Shown: positions 7,305 through 17,294, counted from the stretch's first letter. The stretch: DNA of 64,000 nucleotides from Sphingobium sp. SCG-1 (GCF_002953135.1 NZ_CP026372.1:434001-498000); one strand, 5' to 3'. Made by a program: numbers and translations. The notes: generated by a model not told the origin, from the sequence alone.

Positions 7305-9365
7305 ATGACACGACACCTTCCCTGGATCGCGCTGGGCGGCATCGGCTTTTTCTGCCTCACCATGGTCGCTACCCTGCGTGGAGAGCATGTCAATGCGCTG
7401 TGGATCGTCGTCGCTGCAGTCAGCATGTTCCTCGTCGCCTATCGCTATTATGCCCTGTTCATCGGTCGGCGCGTCATGGGCCTCGATCCGGACCGGGCTA
7501 CCCCCGCCGTACGCCGCGCCGACGGCCTGGACTATGTAGCGACCGAAAAATCCGTTCTTTTCGGCCATCATTTCGCGGCAATTGCGGGCGCAGGACCACT
7601 GGTAGGACCCGTGTTGGCGGCGCAAATGGGCTATCTCCCCGGCACCTTATGGATCATTTTCGGCGTAGTGCTGGCGGGCGCTGTGCAGGACTTCATGGTC
7701 CTGTTCATCTCCATGCGCCGCGACGGGCGATCGCTGGGCGAGCTTATCCGCATGGAAATGGGACAGGTTGCGGGTACGGTGGCGCTGGTCGGTGCCTTCG
7801 TCATCATGGTCATCATCCTCGCCGTGCTGTCCCTCATCGTAGTGAAAGCGCTGGCGGAGAGCCCCTGGGGCATGTTTACGGTGGCTGCCACCGTGCCGCT
7901 GGCGTTCTTCATGGGCGTCTACACACGCTGGATACGCCCGGGCCGAATTGGCGAAGTATCCGTGCTCGGTCTTATCGGCCTGCTGCTCGCCATCATCTAT
8001 GGGCAGTCCATCGCCGCCTCTCCGCTTTGGGGGCCGGCTTTTACCTTCACCCCTATTCAACTTTGCTGGATATTGATCGGTTATGGCGCGGTCGCGTCCG
8101 TGCTGCCGGTCTGGCTGCTGCTCGCGCCGCGTGACTATCTCTCGACCTTCCTCAAGATCGGCGCGATCGCGGCGCTTGCGATCGGCATCGTCGTGATGGC
8201 CCCACCACTCAGGATGCCCGCGCTGACCCAGTTCATCGGCGGCGGTGGCCCAGTCTGGGCAGGCGGCCTCTTTCCGTTTCTGTTCATCACGATCGCGTGC
8301 GGCGCAGTATCGGGCTTTCACGCCCTGATTGCGAGCGGGACGACGCCCAAGCTCATCGCCAGCGAGGCGCATGCTCCCTTCATCGGCTATGGAGCGATGT
8401 TGATGGAGGCGTTCGTGGCGATCATGGCGCTGGTCGGCGCCTCGATCCTCGACCCCGGCATCTATTTCGCGATGAACAGCCCCGCCGCCCTGATAGGGAC
8501 AAATCCGTCCAGCGCAGCAACCGCCGTTACCGCCATGGGCTTTCCCATCGCGCCCGACCTTCTTGTCCAGACGGCAAAGGACGTCGGCGAGCACAGCATC
8601 ATTTCCCGCGCAGGGGGTGCGCCGACGCTGGCCGTCGCTATGGCAGAGATCTTCTCCCATGTCGTCGGCGGCCCGGCCATGAAAGCCTTCTGGTACCATT
8701 TCGCAATCCTGTTCGAGGCGCTCTTCATTCTCACAGCAGTCGATGCGGGCACCCGCGCAGGACGCTTTATGTTGCAGGACCTGATCGGTATGCTCGCGCC
8801 CTCCTTCCGCAACAATGAGGGGCTTGCGCCAGGCCTGATCGCCACTGGTCTGTGCGTCGCCGCCTGGGGTTTCTTCCTATATCAGGGCGTCACTGATCCC
8901 CTGGGCGGAGTGAATACTCTCTGGCCGGTGTTCGGCATCTCCAACCAGATGCTCGCCGCCATCGCGCTGATGCTCGCCACCACAGTGTTGTTCCGCATGA
9001 AGAGGGACCGCTATGCATGGGTGACAGTGGTGCCAACCGCATGGCTGCTCGTCTGCACAATCAGTGCGGGCTGGCTGAAACTATTCTCCAGCGACGTACA
9101 AGTCGGCTTCCTTTCCCATGCCTCAAAGTTCAGCGCAGCGTCGCAAAGAGGTGAAATCCTCGCCCCCGCCAAATCGATGGCGGAGATGGAGCGGATCATC
9201 TTCAATGACCGGATCGATGCCGCACTATGTGGGCTGTTCCTGGGGGTGGTGCTTTGCATATTGGTCTCCACCGTGCGCACATGCCTGCGTGCTCGCAAAG
9301 CCGCCCTTCCCACTATAACCGAAGTTACTGGTTCTTCCGGTCCCCATCTGGCGGCAGCGCAATGA
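7305..9365 (+). CDS. cstA: carbon starvation protein A family transporter
   Basis: A 686-residue polytopic inner-membrane protein with about 16-18 hydrophobic segments. Family hallmarks are YRYYALFI, the LFGHHFAAIAGAGPLVGPVLAA stretch (shown here only by its ends, LFGHHF and VLAA), FHALIASGTTPK and VDAGTRAGRFM. CstA/BtsT proteins carry pyruvate or peptides and are typically induced when carbon is short. I chose the ATG at 7305 (TTAGGA seven bases upstream). A frame open from 7218 would add 29 residues without family character. The stop overlaps the start of ybdD by four bases, the usual partnership. Confidence 0.92.
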   Translation: MTRHLPWIALGGIGFFCLTMVATLRGEHVNALWIVVAAVSMFLVAYRYYALFIGRRVMGLDPDRATPAVRRADGLDYVATEKSVLFGHHFAAIAGAGPLVGPVLAAQMGYLPGTLWIIFGVVLAGAVQDFMVLFISMRRDGRSLGELIRMEMGQVAGTVALVGAFVIMVIILAVLSLIVVKALAESPWGMFTVAATVPLAFFMGVYTRWIRPGRIGEVSVLGLIGLLLAIIYGQSIAASPLWGPAFTFTPIQLCWILIGYGAVASVLPVWLLLAPRDYLSTFLKIGAIAALAIGIVVMAPPLRMPALTQFIGGGGPVWAGGLFPFLFITIACGAVSGFHALIASGTTPKLIASEAHAPFIGYGAMLMEAFVAIMALVGASILDPGIYFAMNSPAALIGTNPSSAATAVTAMGFPIAPDLLVQTAKDVGEHSIISRAGGAPTLAVAMAEIFSHVVGGPAMKAFWYHFAILFEALFILTAVDAGTRAGRFMLQDLIGMLAPSFRNNEGLAPGLIATGLCVAAWGFFLYQGVTDPLGGVNTLWPVFGISNQMLAAIALMLATTVLFRMKRDRYAWVTVVPTAWLLVCTISAGWLKLFSSDVQVGFLSHASKFSAASQRGEILAPAKSMAEMERIIFNDRIDAALCGLFLGVVLCILVSTVRTCLRARKAALPTITEVTGSSGPHLAAAQ

Positions 9366-9559
9366 GAAGTCGCGCCGCTACTCTGCTAAGCACCTTACGC
9401 CGCACTGCACGGCTGATGGTCGGCCTGCCTGACTATGACGCATATCTGGCACATATGGCGCAGCAGCACCCCGATGACGCCGTGATGAGCAGGGTGGCGT
9501 TTTTTCGCGACCGGCAGGAGGCGCGGTATGGAGGAAAGAACGGCGGGCGATGTTGCTGA
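9362..9559 (+). CDS. ybdD: YbdD/YjiX family small protein
   Basis: A 65-residue protein of the DUF466 family. Hallmarks are MVGLPDYDAYLAHM and the C-terminal FFRDRQEARYGGKNGGRCC, with the conserved terminal Cys pair. In enterobacteria the homologues are co-encoded with CstA (YbdD) or BtsT (YjiX), and YbdD is reported to be needed for pyruvate uptake through CstA. Here the ATG overlaps the cstA stop (ATGA at 9362-9365), so translation is coupled. A longer frame from 9227 lies inside cstA and was not used. Confidence 0.9.
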   Translation: MRSRAATLLSTLRRTARLMVGLPDYDAYLAHMAQQHPDDAVMSRVAFFRDRQEARYGGKNGGRCC

Positions 9560-9830
9560 ACGGCTTGGTCCCTCCCGATCACTCAAGGGAGAGATTTGGA
9601 TGCTTAGGTCCGGACAAGCGTCGAGAGCGACCAACGCTTCCGTTGAGGGCGCTCCTAAACTTTCCGAACGCGCATTTTTATTGGCGGGATCATGTGTATC
9701 AACATTCCTATCGCTCTACTCAGGTTAATTGACGGTCGCTCGCACCTAAATTATCTTTCTCGATCTGACACGATCAGGTGGAAGAGGCCGAAAGTCTAAG
9801 CCTGACCGATGCCCAATGTGAGGATGTTCG
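9560..9830 (+). promoter_or_regulatory. ybdD-trehalase gap with a stem-loop and a sigma70-like promoter
   Basis: No gene is visible. An imperfect stem-loop lies at 9625-9654 (GAGCG with CGCTC, and inner AACG with CGTT), but no T-run follows. TTGACG at 9729-9734 and TATCTT at 9752-9757 are separated by 17 bp and could form the promoter of the trehalase gene, about 70 bp before its start. Confidence 0.35.
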
Positions 9831-11414
9831 GTGATTGAAAAAGGCTTTTCATCCGCTTTCAAAGCCGCCCTCGCTGGTTTAGTTCTCCTGCTTGGCTCCA
9901 GTGCGGTTGGACAGCAATCACCAGCCGAGCTTTACGGGGATCTTTTTCGTCGAACCCAGACGGAGCATTTATTCCCCGACGGAAAGACCTTTGTCGATGC
10001 CGTACCCCGGCGCGCTTCGACGGCAATAATGGCCGATTATGGCCGACAGGCACCCAAAGACAAAGCCGCGCTGCGTGCCTTTGTCCTCGCGAACTTCATA
10101 GTGCCGGGCGTCAACGATCATCAAGCAAGCGACCTGCGCGAACATGTCCGTGCGCTGTGGCCGATGCTGATTCGTCAGCCAGTCGTGCCGAGCCCTGGCA
10201 GTTCCGCTTTGGCTATGCCCGAGCCGTTCGTGGTGCCCGGCGGACGCTTCCGGGAGATGTACTATTGGGATAGCTATTTCACGATGCTGGGTTTGGCCGT
10301 CGATGGCCAGCAGCCGCTGATCGAGTCGATGATCGCCGATTTCGTCGCAGTGATCGATCAATACGGCCACATTCCCAATGGTATGCGGACTTATTATCTC
10401 AGCCGTTCGCAACCGCCCTTTTTTGCATTGATGCTCGATCTGTCGAAGGATCAGGATTCAGCGCGTGCGGCACAGCGGCTGGCGGCGCTTCGCAAGGAAC
10501 ATGCTTACTGGATGAGAGGTGCATCTTGCGTCGATGCCGCTGGTGCCTGTGAGCGGGTGGTGCGGATGCCCGACGGAACGTTGCTCAATCGCTATTGGGA
10601 CGACAAGGACACGCCGCGCGACGAATCCTATGCCGAAGACGTGGCGTCTGCCGCCAAAGCGGGAGGTTCGCCCGCACAGACATACCGCCATCTGCGCGCA
10701 GGGGCGGAGAGCGGCTGGGACTTCAGCGCGCGGTGGCTTGCCGATCCGGAGGTGCTGGCGTCGATCCGCACGACGGACGTCGTGCCTATCGATCTGAACA
10801 GCCTGATACTCGCGATGGAGGACCGTATCGCGGCCCGCTGCCGCGCGGCAAATGACCTGCCTTGCGTGAAGCAATACTCGACCCTGGCGACGCGGCGGAA
10901 AGCGGCGATCAATCGGTATCTCTGGTTGGCGCGTGAACGGCGCTACGCCGACTGGGATCGTATTGCCAAACGGCCGACTGCGGTGATTTCGGCGGCCACG
11001 CTATATCCGCTGTTCGTCCGCGCATCCTCGCCGGCCCAAGCGAAAGCGGTTGCCGCGACTGTCCACAAGACTTTGCTGGCAAGCGGAGGTTTAAGGACGA
11101 CGTCCATCCGCACGGGGCAGCAGTGGGACAGTCCGAACGGGTGGGCGCCGCTGCAATGGGTCGCGATCGAGGGTCTGTCGCGCAACGGCGAGGATGCGCT
11201 CGCGCATGACATCGCGCGACGGTGGATGGGCACCGTCACCGCCGCCTATTCCGAGACAGGCAAGATGCTGGAGAAATATGACGTCGAGGAGCGGCGACCG
11301 GGCGGCGGCGGCGAATATCCGCTCCAGGACGGCTTCGGCTGGACCAACGGCGTCGCCAGCGCGATCCTTGAGCGCTATCCCGATCTGGCGAGTAGCGCCC
11401 AGGTCACACATTAG
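9831..11414 (+). CDS. treA: periplasmic alpha,alpha-trehalase (GH37)
   Basis: A 527-residue enzyme that splits trehalose into two glucose units. A signal peptide covers about residues 1-27 (LAGLVLLLGSSAVGQQ), so the enzyme acts in the periplasm. Both trehalase signatures are present: PGGRFREMYYWDSYF near residue 137 and QWDSPNGWAPLQW near residue 428. The glycine-rich GGGGEYPLQDGFGWTNGV at the end is also typical. The start is GTG at 9831, preceded by GAGGA at 9820-9824. The gene converges with a TonB-dependent receptor 22 bp away, and joint work in trehalose use is possible but unproven. Confidence 0.92.
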   Translation: MIEKGFSSAFKAALAGLVLLLGSSAVGQQSPAELYGDLFRRTQTEHLFPDGKTFVDAVPRRASTAIMADYGRQAPKDKAALRAFVLANFIVPGVNDHQASDLREHVRALWPMLIRQPVVPSPGSSALAMPEPFVVPGGRFREMYYWDSYFTMLGLAVDGQQPLIESMIADFVAVIDQYGHIPNGMRTYYLSRSQPPFFALMLDLSKDQDSARAAQRLAALRKEHAYWMRGASCVDAAGACERVVRMPDGTLLNRYWDDKDTPRDESYAEDVASAAKAGGSPAQTYRHLRAGAESGWDFSARWLADPEVLASIRTTDVVPIDLNSLILAMEDRIAARCRAANDLPCVKQYSTLATRRKAAINRYLWLARERRYADWDRIAKRPTAVISAATLYPLFVRASSPAQAKAVAATVHKTLLASGGLRTTSIRTGQQWDSPNGWAPLQWVAIEGLSRNGEDALAHDIARRWMGTVTAAYSETGKMLEKYDVEERRPGGGGEYPLQDGFGWTNGVASAILERYPDLASSAQVTH

Positions 11415-11436
11415 GATCGCGCGATCCGACGCGACC

Positions 11437-13842
11437 TCAGAAGCTGTAGGCGGCGCTGAACCGGAACGAGCGGCCCAGGATCGGCCGCGCAAGGATCGGG
11501 CCGCTGCCCTGCGATCCGATGATGCGCGGATTGCCCTCGGTCAGGCCAATTTCATTCGTGAGGTTGTTGGCTGTCGCCTGCAGCTTGATGCGCTTGTCGA
11601 TGTCCACCGAAATGCCGGCATCCAGCTGATAATAGCGCGGCAGCAGTTGGTTGTTCTCAGGATCCGAGAAACGGTCGCCGGTGTATTGCAGAGTCGCAAA
11701 TACAGATGGCGTGAGGCTGCCGATCTCCATCTCATATGCGGGCGTCACACGCCACATCCACTTGGGCTGGCGCTGGACGCGGTTGCCGGTGTTGTCGATC
11801 GTGCCGTTCCCGGTGAAGAAGCCTCGGTAGGTGGCGTCGAGATAAGTGCCTGCCGCCGTGATGCTTAAACCGTCGAATGGCCGGAGTGCGCCCTCCAGTT
11901 CCACGCCGGTTGCTTTCGCTCCGCCAATCGCACTGGTGGGCACGTTGTTGATGATCTGCGTGGTAGCCAGACCATCGAACTTGTTGTGGAACACGGTCGC
12001 GTAGAGGTTGACCATCGACATCGAGACCTTGAGGCCGCCCTCATAGGTGTCGACCTTCGACACCACGGTCAGACCTTCGCGGAGGTTGTCGAACTGTGGA
12101 AAGCTGTGGCCTCGGCTGTAGCGCGCGAACACTCCGATCTGATCGGTGATGTCGTAATTGGCGCCCGCGGTCCACGACCATTTGGAGTCGCGGTAGGTGA
12201 GCGCACGGCTGGGTGCAAGGATGGTGGTGGCGTTGTCGTAGAGCGTCGCGGCATTGCCATCCTGGTCAAATGTCGCGTTAGAAGTGGCGACATTTGCGTC
12301 CACTTCATGCCGCTGCCAGCGGATGCCGCCGTCTACGCGCAACTGATCGGTGATCTGGAGCTCGTCCACGCCGTAGAGTGCGTAATCTCGGCCCTTGTAG
12401 AAGGTGTCGACCTGGAAGCCGTTGCCGGACGTAAAGCCGTCACGGGTCGCGATCCGGCCATCGCCCAGCACAAGATTGAGCCGCCGCGCATTTTCTTCCG
12501 CTGCGAGCAGCACCTCATTACCAAGCGCCCAGTTGTCCCGCGTGGTGTATTCGGCGTAGTAAAAACCCCCTGTCAGCTTGTTTCCGCCGGTGGTCACTTC
12601 CAGTGCGAGGTCATTGACGAATGAGTCGATGTCCTTGCGCACTTCCCAGATTCCTGCACGCATCACTTGCTGCGTGGGCGAAACCGCACCACCGCCCGAG
12701 GCGAAAGTGAGGCTACCGACCGTCGAGCCGATACCGCCAAGCGTCACGGCCATCGCCGACGCAGATGTGGGGGCTTCGGTTGGGACCAACCCGACTGTGT
12801 CGGCACTGCCCCATAGATAGCTCATGCGCTCTCTCACGCGCAGATTATCGACCAGTTCATAATCGAAGTTGAGGCCGATGTTCCCGACATTTGCGCCGCG
12901 GCCATCAGCCAGATCAACAATGCGGCCGCTGTTGTTGGTAACACGCCGGGTGTCCCGGCCCGGCAGCGCACCCGTCCCGGCATCGAAGCCGGGATACTCG
13001 CTGATCCTGCGCCCATTCTGGATGATCGGGATCGGCAGGAGCCACTGGCCATGATCGTTCAGGTAGCGGCCGTAGAACAGGACAGACCCGCGGTTCCCGA
13101 AATCGTGGCGCAGGCTAGCTGTGATCTGCCCGCCCTTTTCGGCGCGGAACTGCGGGTCGCGAATGCCATTGCCCCGCGCATAATAGCCGCCGACCATGAA
13201 GCGCGTATCTTCGCTGATCGGGCCGGAGATCCACGCGTCGCCACGCACTTCGTCATAATCGGTGTAAGAGACTTTGCCGAGGCCGTGCAAGACGTCGCCG
13301 CCCTCGCGCGGAACCACGTTGACGGTCAGGCCGGGCTGACCGCTGGAGAACAGCGAACCCGTCCCGCCGCGAACGGCCTCGACACGCTCCACTGTCTCGT
13401 CCAGGCGGATGAGCTGTGAGTTTTCGAGGAACGACAGAGTGGATGGCGGGAAAATAGGAACGCCGCCCAGTTGGAAAGTCACGAACTGCGCGTCACCGGC
13501 TGAGGGATAGCCGCGCACGAAGATGTTCGCGCCGTTCTGCCCGCCCGAGCTTTCTGCGCTGACGCCGGGAACCGTGCGCAGGATGTCGGCAGTGCTGTTT
13601 GGCGCGGCCCGAGCGATCGCCTCGCTCCCGAGCGTGGTTACGGCAAAGGACGCGTCCTGCCTGCGCGTGCCGCCACCCGCCGTGCCAACGACGATGATGT
13701 CCTCGCCATCCTGCTCCGCCGCCGCTGCTTGCGGCGCGGCGTCAGTGGCCGTTTGAGCATATCCTGCGGAAGCGCTCAGAAGGAGGGCAACAGGTGCCGC
13801 TCCCTGAAGCAGGCGAGTTCTTTTTCCAAAAGAATTGAGCAT
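11437..13842 (-). CDS. TonB-dependent outer-membrane receptor
   Basis: An 801-residue receptor. A signal peptide (about residues 1-29, ending SASAGYAQ) and a low-complexity Ala-rich stretch are followed by DIIVVGTAGGG, a likely TonB-box region. The plug domain (ADILRTVPGVSAESSGGQNGANIFVRG, here in part) precedes a long beta-barrel ending in the typical aromatic RFSAAYSF. A strong ribosome site (AGGAGG) precedes the ATG. The substrate is not evident. The convergent trehalase suggests a sugar, but other ligands are possible. The 270 bp upstream, up to the methyltransferase, show no gene. Confidence 0.9.
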   Translation of the reverse strand: MLNSFGKRTRLLQGAAPVALLLSASAGYAQTATDAAPQAAAAEQDGEDIIVVGTAGGGTRRQDASFAVTTLGSEAIARAAPNSTADILRTVPGVSAESSGGQNGANIFVRGYPSAGDAQFVTFQLGGVPIFPPSTLSFLENSQLIRLDETVERVEAVRGGTGSLFSSGQPGLTVNVVPREGGDVLHGLGKVSYTDYDEVRGDAWISGPISEDTRFMVGGYYARGNGIRDPQFRAEKGGQITASLRHDFGNRGSVLFYGRYLNDHGQWLLPIPIIQNGRRISEYPGFDAGTGALPGRDTRRVTNNSGRIVDLADGRGANVGNIGLNFDYELVDNLRVRERMSYLWGSADTVGLVPTEAPTSASAMAVTLGGIGSTVGSLTFASGGGAVSPTQQVMRAGIWEVRKDIDSFVNDLALEVTTGGNKLTGGFYYAEYTTRDNWALGNEVLLAAEENARRLNLVLGDGRIATRDGFTSGNGFQVDTFYKGRDYALYGVDELQITDQLRVDGGIRWQRHEVDANVATSNATFDQDGNAATLYDNATTILAPSRALTYRDSKWSWTAGANYDITDQIGVFARYSRGHSFPQFDNLREGLTVVSKVDTYEGGLKVSMSMVNLYATVFHNKFDGLATTQIINNVPTSAIGGAKATGVELEGALRPFDGLSITAAGTYLDATYRGFFTGNGTIDNTGNRVQRQPKWMWRVTPAYEMEIGSLTPSVFATLQYTGDRFSDPENNQLLPRYYQLDAGISVDIDKRIKLQATANNLTNEIGLTEGNPRIIGSQGSGPILARPILGRSFRFSAAYSF

Positions 13843-14112
13843 GATACCTCCTGTCGGACCGGCGTTCTTCGGAGCCGTGTGATTAAGTGCAAACTAAAGG
13901 CGCCGCACTATACCGGCAAGGGTCGGCGGTCGTTCTTCCAGCGAACTGATGCATTCGAGTCACAGTGAGTTTGGTAACACCGTCGATGAGGTTCGGGATT
14001 TTGTTGCCCGCCTTTAGAGCCGCTTCACAGATCGAGGGCGGCATCGGAGTATTGCGCGGGCCGAAGGGGGCGCTTAGGCTGAATGCTCCCGACCCGCCAG
14101 CGCGGAGGCAGC

Positions 14113-14937
14113 ATGATTACGCCCAGGCAATTGCAGGATAGTGCGGCGGTGGCGGATCATTATGATGAGCTTGACCCGATTTATCGACAATTGTGGGGCG
14201 AGCATGTCCATCATGGCCTGTGGCGGACGGGGCGGGAGGACAGCGGGCACGCTGTCGAGGCGCTGAGCGATCTGGTCGCCGACAAATTGCGATTCAGTGC
14301 AGGGGATCATCTGGTCGATATAGGCTGCGGCTATGGAGCGACGGCGCGGCGGTTCGCCACACGCGGTGCTAGAGTTACCGGCTTCACGCTTTCCACTGAG
14401 CAGCTTACCTATGCGCCGCCCACCCAGAATGTCACGCTGATCCGGCAGGACTGGCTTGAGAACGGGATGGAGACGGGGAGTGCTCGGGGTGCCTACTCTA
14501 TCGAGAGTTCCGAGCACATGACCGACAAACCCGCCTTCTTCCGGCAGGCGCGGCGCGTGCTGGAGATGGACAGGCGGCTTGTAGTGTGCGCGTGGCTCGC
14601 CTCCGAAACGCCCAAGGCATGGGAAGTGCGGCATCTGCTGGAGCCGATTTGCTACGAAGGGCGGCTTCCTTCGATGGGCAGCGAAAGCGAATATCGCGCG
14701 ATGGCGCTGGCGAGCGGCTTTGTGTGCGAGGACTTCGAGGATTTGAGCACATCGGTGCCGAGGACATGGTCGATCTGCCTCGGGAGATTGCTCCGGGGCT
14801 TGGTACGGGACGAGGCGCTCCGCCGTCAGGTGCTCCGCTCACGCAACCGGCTGTTCGCGCTCAGCGTGCCGCGATTGATGCTCGCTTACCGCACCGGCGC
14901 GATGCGCTATGGCATATTCACCTTCGTCGCGCGGTGA
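14113..14937 (+). CDS. SAM-dependent methyltransferase, class I
   Basis: A 274-residue protein with a Rossmann-type methyltransferase fold. SAM motif I is LVDIGCGYGATARRFA near residue 72. The N-terminal YDELDPIYRQLWGEHVHHG and the IESSEHMTDK segment resemble the tocopherol/sterol/cyclopropane-type small-molecule methyltransferases. The ATG at 14113 is preceded by GGAGG; a start 30 nt upstream (14083) lacks a site. It stands alone between the TonB receptor promoter region and the formaldehyde genes, so its substrate cannot be deduced. Confidence 0.8.
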   Translation: MITPRQLQDSAAVADHYDELDPIYRQLWGEHVHHGLWRTGREDSGHAVEALSDLVADKLRFSAGDHLVDIGCGYGATARRFATRGARVTGFTLSTEQLTYAPPTQNVTLIRQDWLENGMETGSARGAYSIESSEHMTDKPAFFRQARRVLEMDRRLVVCAWLASETPKAWEVRHLLEPICYEGRLPSMGSESEYRAMALASGFVCEDFEDLSTSVPRTWSICLGRLLRGLVRDEALRRQVLRSRNRLFALSVPRLMLAYRTGAMRYGIFTFVAR

Positions 14938-15133
14938 GCGCTTGGAGTTTGGGGTGAATCTGCCCGCGTTATGGCCTCGCTCCTTATCTGCACCTGCATT
15001 AAAGTGGATCGGTAGCGATGTAGGACAGCGCGACCTCTCAGCCGAACTGATGACAAGCGGGCAGTTCTCAGTCGCCGCCCCTTGCTCCATGTTCGATCGA
15101 CGCTAAGGAAGGTCCAGTATCCGGAGGATCATC

Positions 15134-16243
15134 ATGAAGACCCGTGCAGCCGTTGCTTTTGAAGCGAAGAAGCCGTTGGAAATTGTTGAACTCGACCTTG
15201 AGGGTCCCAAGGCCGGCGAGGTTCTGGTCGAGATCATGGCGACGGGCATCTGCCACACCGATGCCTATACGCTGGACGGGTTAGACAGCGAAGGCATCTT
15301 CCCGAGCATATTGGGCCATGAAGGCGCAGGGATTGTGCGCGAGATCGGCGCCGGCGTCACCAGTGTAAAGCCCGGCGATCATGTGATCCCGCTTTACACG
15401 CCTGAATGCCGCCAGTGTAAGTCATGCCTGTCGGGGAAGACAAACCTGTGCACCGCCATCCGCGCGACGCAGGGTAAGGGCCTGATGCCGGACGGCACCA
15501 CGCGCTTTTCCTACAAGGGCGAGCCGATCTTTCACTACATGGGCTGCTCGACCTTCTCGAACTTCACGGTGCTGCCCGAGATCGCCGTCGCGAAAATTCG
15601 CGAGGACGCGCCGTTCAAGACGAGCTGCTATGTGGGCTGCGGTGTAACGACCGGCGTCGGCGCCGTGGTGAACACGGCCAAGGTGCAGGTAGGCGACAAC
15701 GTCATCATCTTCGGGCTGGGCGGCATCGGCCTCAACGTGCTGCAAGGCGCGAAGATGGCGGGCGCGAACATGATAATCGGCGTCGACATCAATCCGGATC
15801 GTGAGGAGTGGGGCCGCAAATTCGGCATGACGCACTTCGTCAATCCCAAAGAGATCGAGGGTGACATCGTCGCGCATCTGGTCGCCCTGACCGATGGCGG
15901 CGCGGATTACACGTTCGACTGCACCGGCAACACGACCGTGATGCGGCAGGCGCTGGAAGCCTGCCATCGCGGCTGGGGCACCAGCATCATCATCGGCGTC
16001 GCCGAAGCGGGCAAGGAAATCAGCACGCGACCGTTTCAGCTTGTAACGGGCCGCAACTGGCGTGGAACGGCGTTCGGCGGGGCCAAGGGCCGCACCGATG
16101 TGCCCAAAATCGTCGACTGGTACATGAACGGCAAAATCCAGATCGACCCGATGATTACGCATGTCCTGACGCTCGACGACATCAACAAGGGCTTCGACTT
16201 GATGCACGCCGGCGAAAGCATCCGCTCTGTCGTGGTGTATTGA
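15134..16243 (+). CDS. adhC: S-(hydroxymethyl)glutathione dehydrogenase / class III alcohol dehydrogenase
   Basis: A 369-residue zinc enzyme that oxidises S-hydroxymethylglutathione, the glutathione adduct of formaldehyde, to S-formylglutathione with NAD. The catalytic zinc Cys is in GICHTDA, and GHEGAGIV carries the zinc His-Glu. The structural zinc lobe has four Cys in [17 protein letters not shown], and the NAD Rossmann motif is GLGGIGLNV. The start follows a good GGAGG. It is immediately followed by the esterase of the next step, completing conversion of formaldehyde to formate. The gene lies upstream of the PQQ alcohol dehydrogenase operon, which could generate formaldehyde. Confidence 0.95.
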   Translation: MKTRAAVAFEAKKPLEIVELDLEGPKAGEVLVEIMATGICHTDAYTLDGLDSEGIFPSILGHEGAGIVREIGAGVTSVKPGDHVIPLYTPECRQCKSCLSGKTNLCTAIRATQGKGLMPDGTTRFSYKGEPIFHYMGCSTFSNFTVLPEIAVAKIREDAPFKTSCYVGCGVTTGVGAVVNTAKVQVGDNVIIFGLGGIGLNVLQGAKMAGANMIIGVDINPDREEWGRKFGMTHFVNPKEIEGDIVAHLVALTDGGADYTFDCTGNTTVMRQALEACHRGWGTSIIIGVAEAGKEISTRPFQLVTGRNWRGTAFGGAKGRTDVPKIVDWYMNGKIQIDPMITHVLTLDDINKGFDLMHAGESIRSVVVY

Positions 16244-16251
16244 TCCAGAAC

Positions 16252-17094
16252 ATGCCTATCGAGACGCTTTCCCTCAATCGCGCGCACGGCGGCGCGCAGG
16301 GTGTGTACCGGCACATCTCATCGGCAACAGGTACGGACATGGTGTTCTCCGTATTCGTGCCGGACGCCGCGAAGGAACGGCCCTTGCCGGTGGTCTGGTA
16401 TTTGTCGGGTCTCACCTGCACACAGGCTAACGTGACGGAGAAAGGCGAGTTTCGCCGGGCGTGCGCCGAACTCGGCCTGATCTTCGTTGCGCCCGATACC
16501 TCGCCACGGGGCGAAGATGTACCCGATGATCCGGCGGGGGCGTATGACTTCGGGCTGGGCGCGGGATTCTATGTCGATGCGACACAGGAGCCTTTCGCCA
16601 GGCATTACCGGATGTGGACCTACATCACCGAAGAACTGCCGGAACTGATCGCGGCGGAATTTCCGGCGGACATGACGCGCCAGTCGATCATGGGTCACAG
16701 CATGGGCGGCCACGGTGCATTGACGATCGGGCTGACCTATGCGGACCGCTATAAGGCCGTGTCGGCCTTCGCCCCGATCGTCGCGCCGAGCCAGGTTCCT
16801 TGGGGGCGCAAGGCGTTAGGGGGCTATCTGGGCGCGCAGGAGAACTGGGCGGCGCATGACGCGGTGGCGCTGGTGCAAGCGGGTGCGCGCCGGACCGACC
16901 TGTTGATCGATCAGGGAGAGGCGGATCAGTTCCTTGAGGAACAGTTGAAGCCGCAACTGCTGCTTAATGCGTGCAAGCAGGCGGGCATCGAGATCACGCT
17001 GCGGATGCATCCCGGTTATGACCATAGCTACTACTTCATCTCGACGTTCATGGAAGATCACTTGCGCTGGCACGCCGTCCGGCTGGGTATCTGA
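16252..17094 (+). CDS. fghA: S-formylglutathione hydrolase
   Basis: A 280-residue alpha/beta hydrolase that splits S-formylglutathione to formate and glutathione. It has the family-specific YLSGLTCTQANV, the nucleophile elbow GHSMGGHGAL and the acid-plus-His region ending PGYDHSYYFISTF. I use the ATG at 16252; a TTG at 16240 overlapping the adhC stop is an alternative that would add four residues. It is 8 bp downstream of adhC and followed by a predicted terminator, so the pair probably forms one transcript. Confidence 0.94.
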   Translation: MPIETLSLNRAHGGAQGVYRHISSATGTDMVFSVFVPDAAKERPLPVVWYLSGLTCTQANVTEKGEFRRACAELGLIFVAPDTSPRGEDVPDDPAGAYDFGLGAGFYVDATQEPFARHYRMWTYITEELPELIAAEFPADMTRQSIMGHSMGGHGALTIGLTYADRYKAVSAFAPIVAPSQVPWGRKALGGYLGAQENWAAHDAVALVQAGARRTDLLIDQGEADQFLEEQLKPQLLLNACKQAGIEITLRMHPGYDHSYYFISTFMEDHLRWHAVRLGI

Positions 17095-17114
17095 TAAGCC
17101 CGCAGACGCTGGCA

Positions 17115-17142
17115 GGAACAGAAACGGCCATGTTCCGTTTTT
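17115..17142 (+). terminator. probable intrinsic terminator after fghA
   Basis: GGAACA (17115-17120) pairs with TGTTCC (17131-17136) and GTTTTT follows directly. An alternative stem, AAACGG with CCGTTT, overlaps it. It starts 20 bp after the fghA stop. Confidence 0.5.
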
Positions 17143-17177
17143 GATAATGCAGGAGAAGCTTGGATCAGGCGATTTTT

Positions 17178-17294
17178 ATGAAGGATATGTCCGGGCCTCA
17201 CATGAAGCGGGGCGAGAAATTCGCTGCGGTGTTCGTCCTGCTCGGCGCACTCATAACGTTGGGCTATGCCTTTGGTGAATCCTGGATCGGGTGA
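17178..17294 (+). CDS. possible 38-residue single-span membrane peptide
   Basis: A small open frame between the terminator after fghA and the PQQ dehydrogenase. It is short and basic at the start, then has one hydrophobic helix (KFAAVFVLLGALITLGYAF) and a short tail ESWIG. The topology fits a small inner-membrane protein. The ribosome site is weak, and a second in-frame ATG at 17202 (MKRGEKF) may be the real start. I do not recognise a family. Its place just upstream of a respiratory operon makes a role there thinkable, but this is inference. Confidence 0.35.
   Translation: MKDMSGPHMKRGEKFAAVFVLLGALITLGYAFGESWIG

Noticed and set aside
11414..11427. Palindrome GGATCGCGCGATCC between trehalase and the TonB receptor as a bidirectional terminator.
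   Set aside because: It is a 14-bp perfect palindrome with no loop and no T-run on either side.
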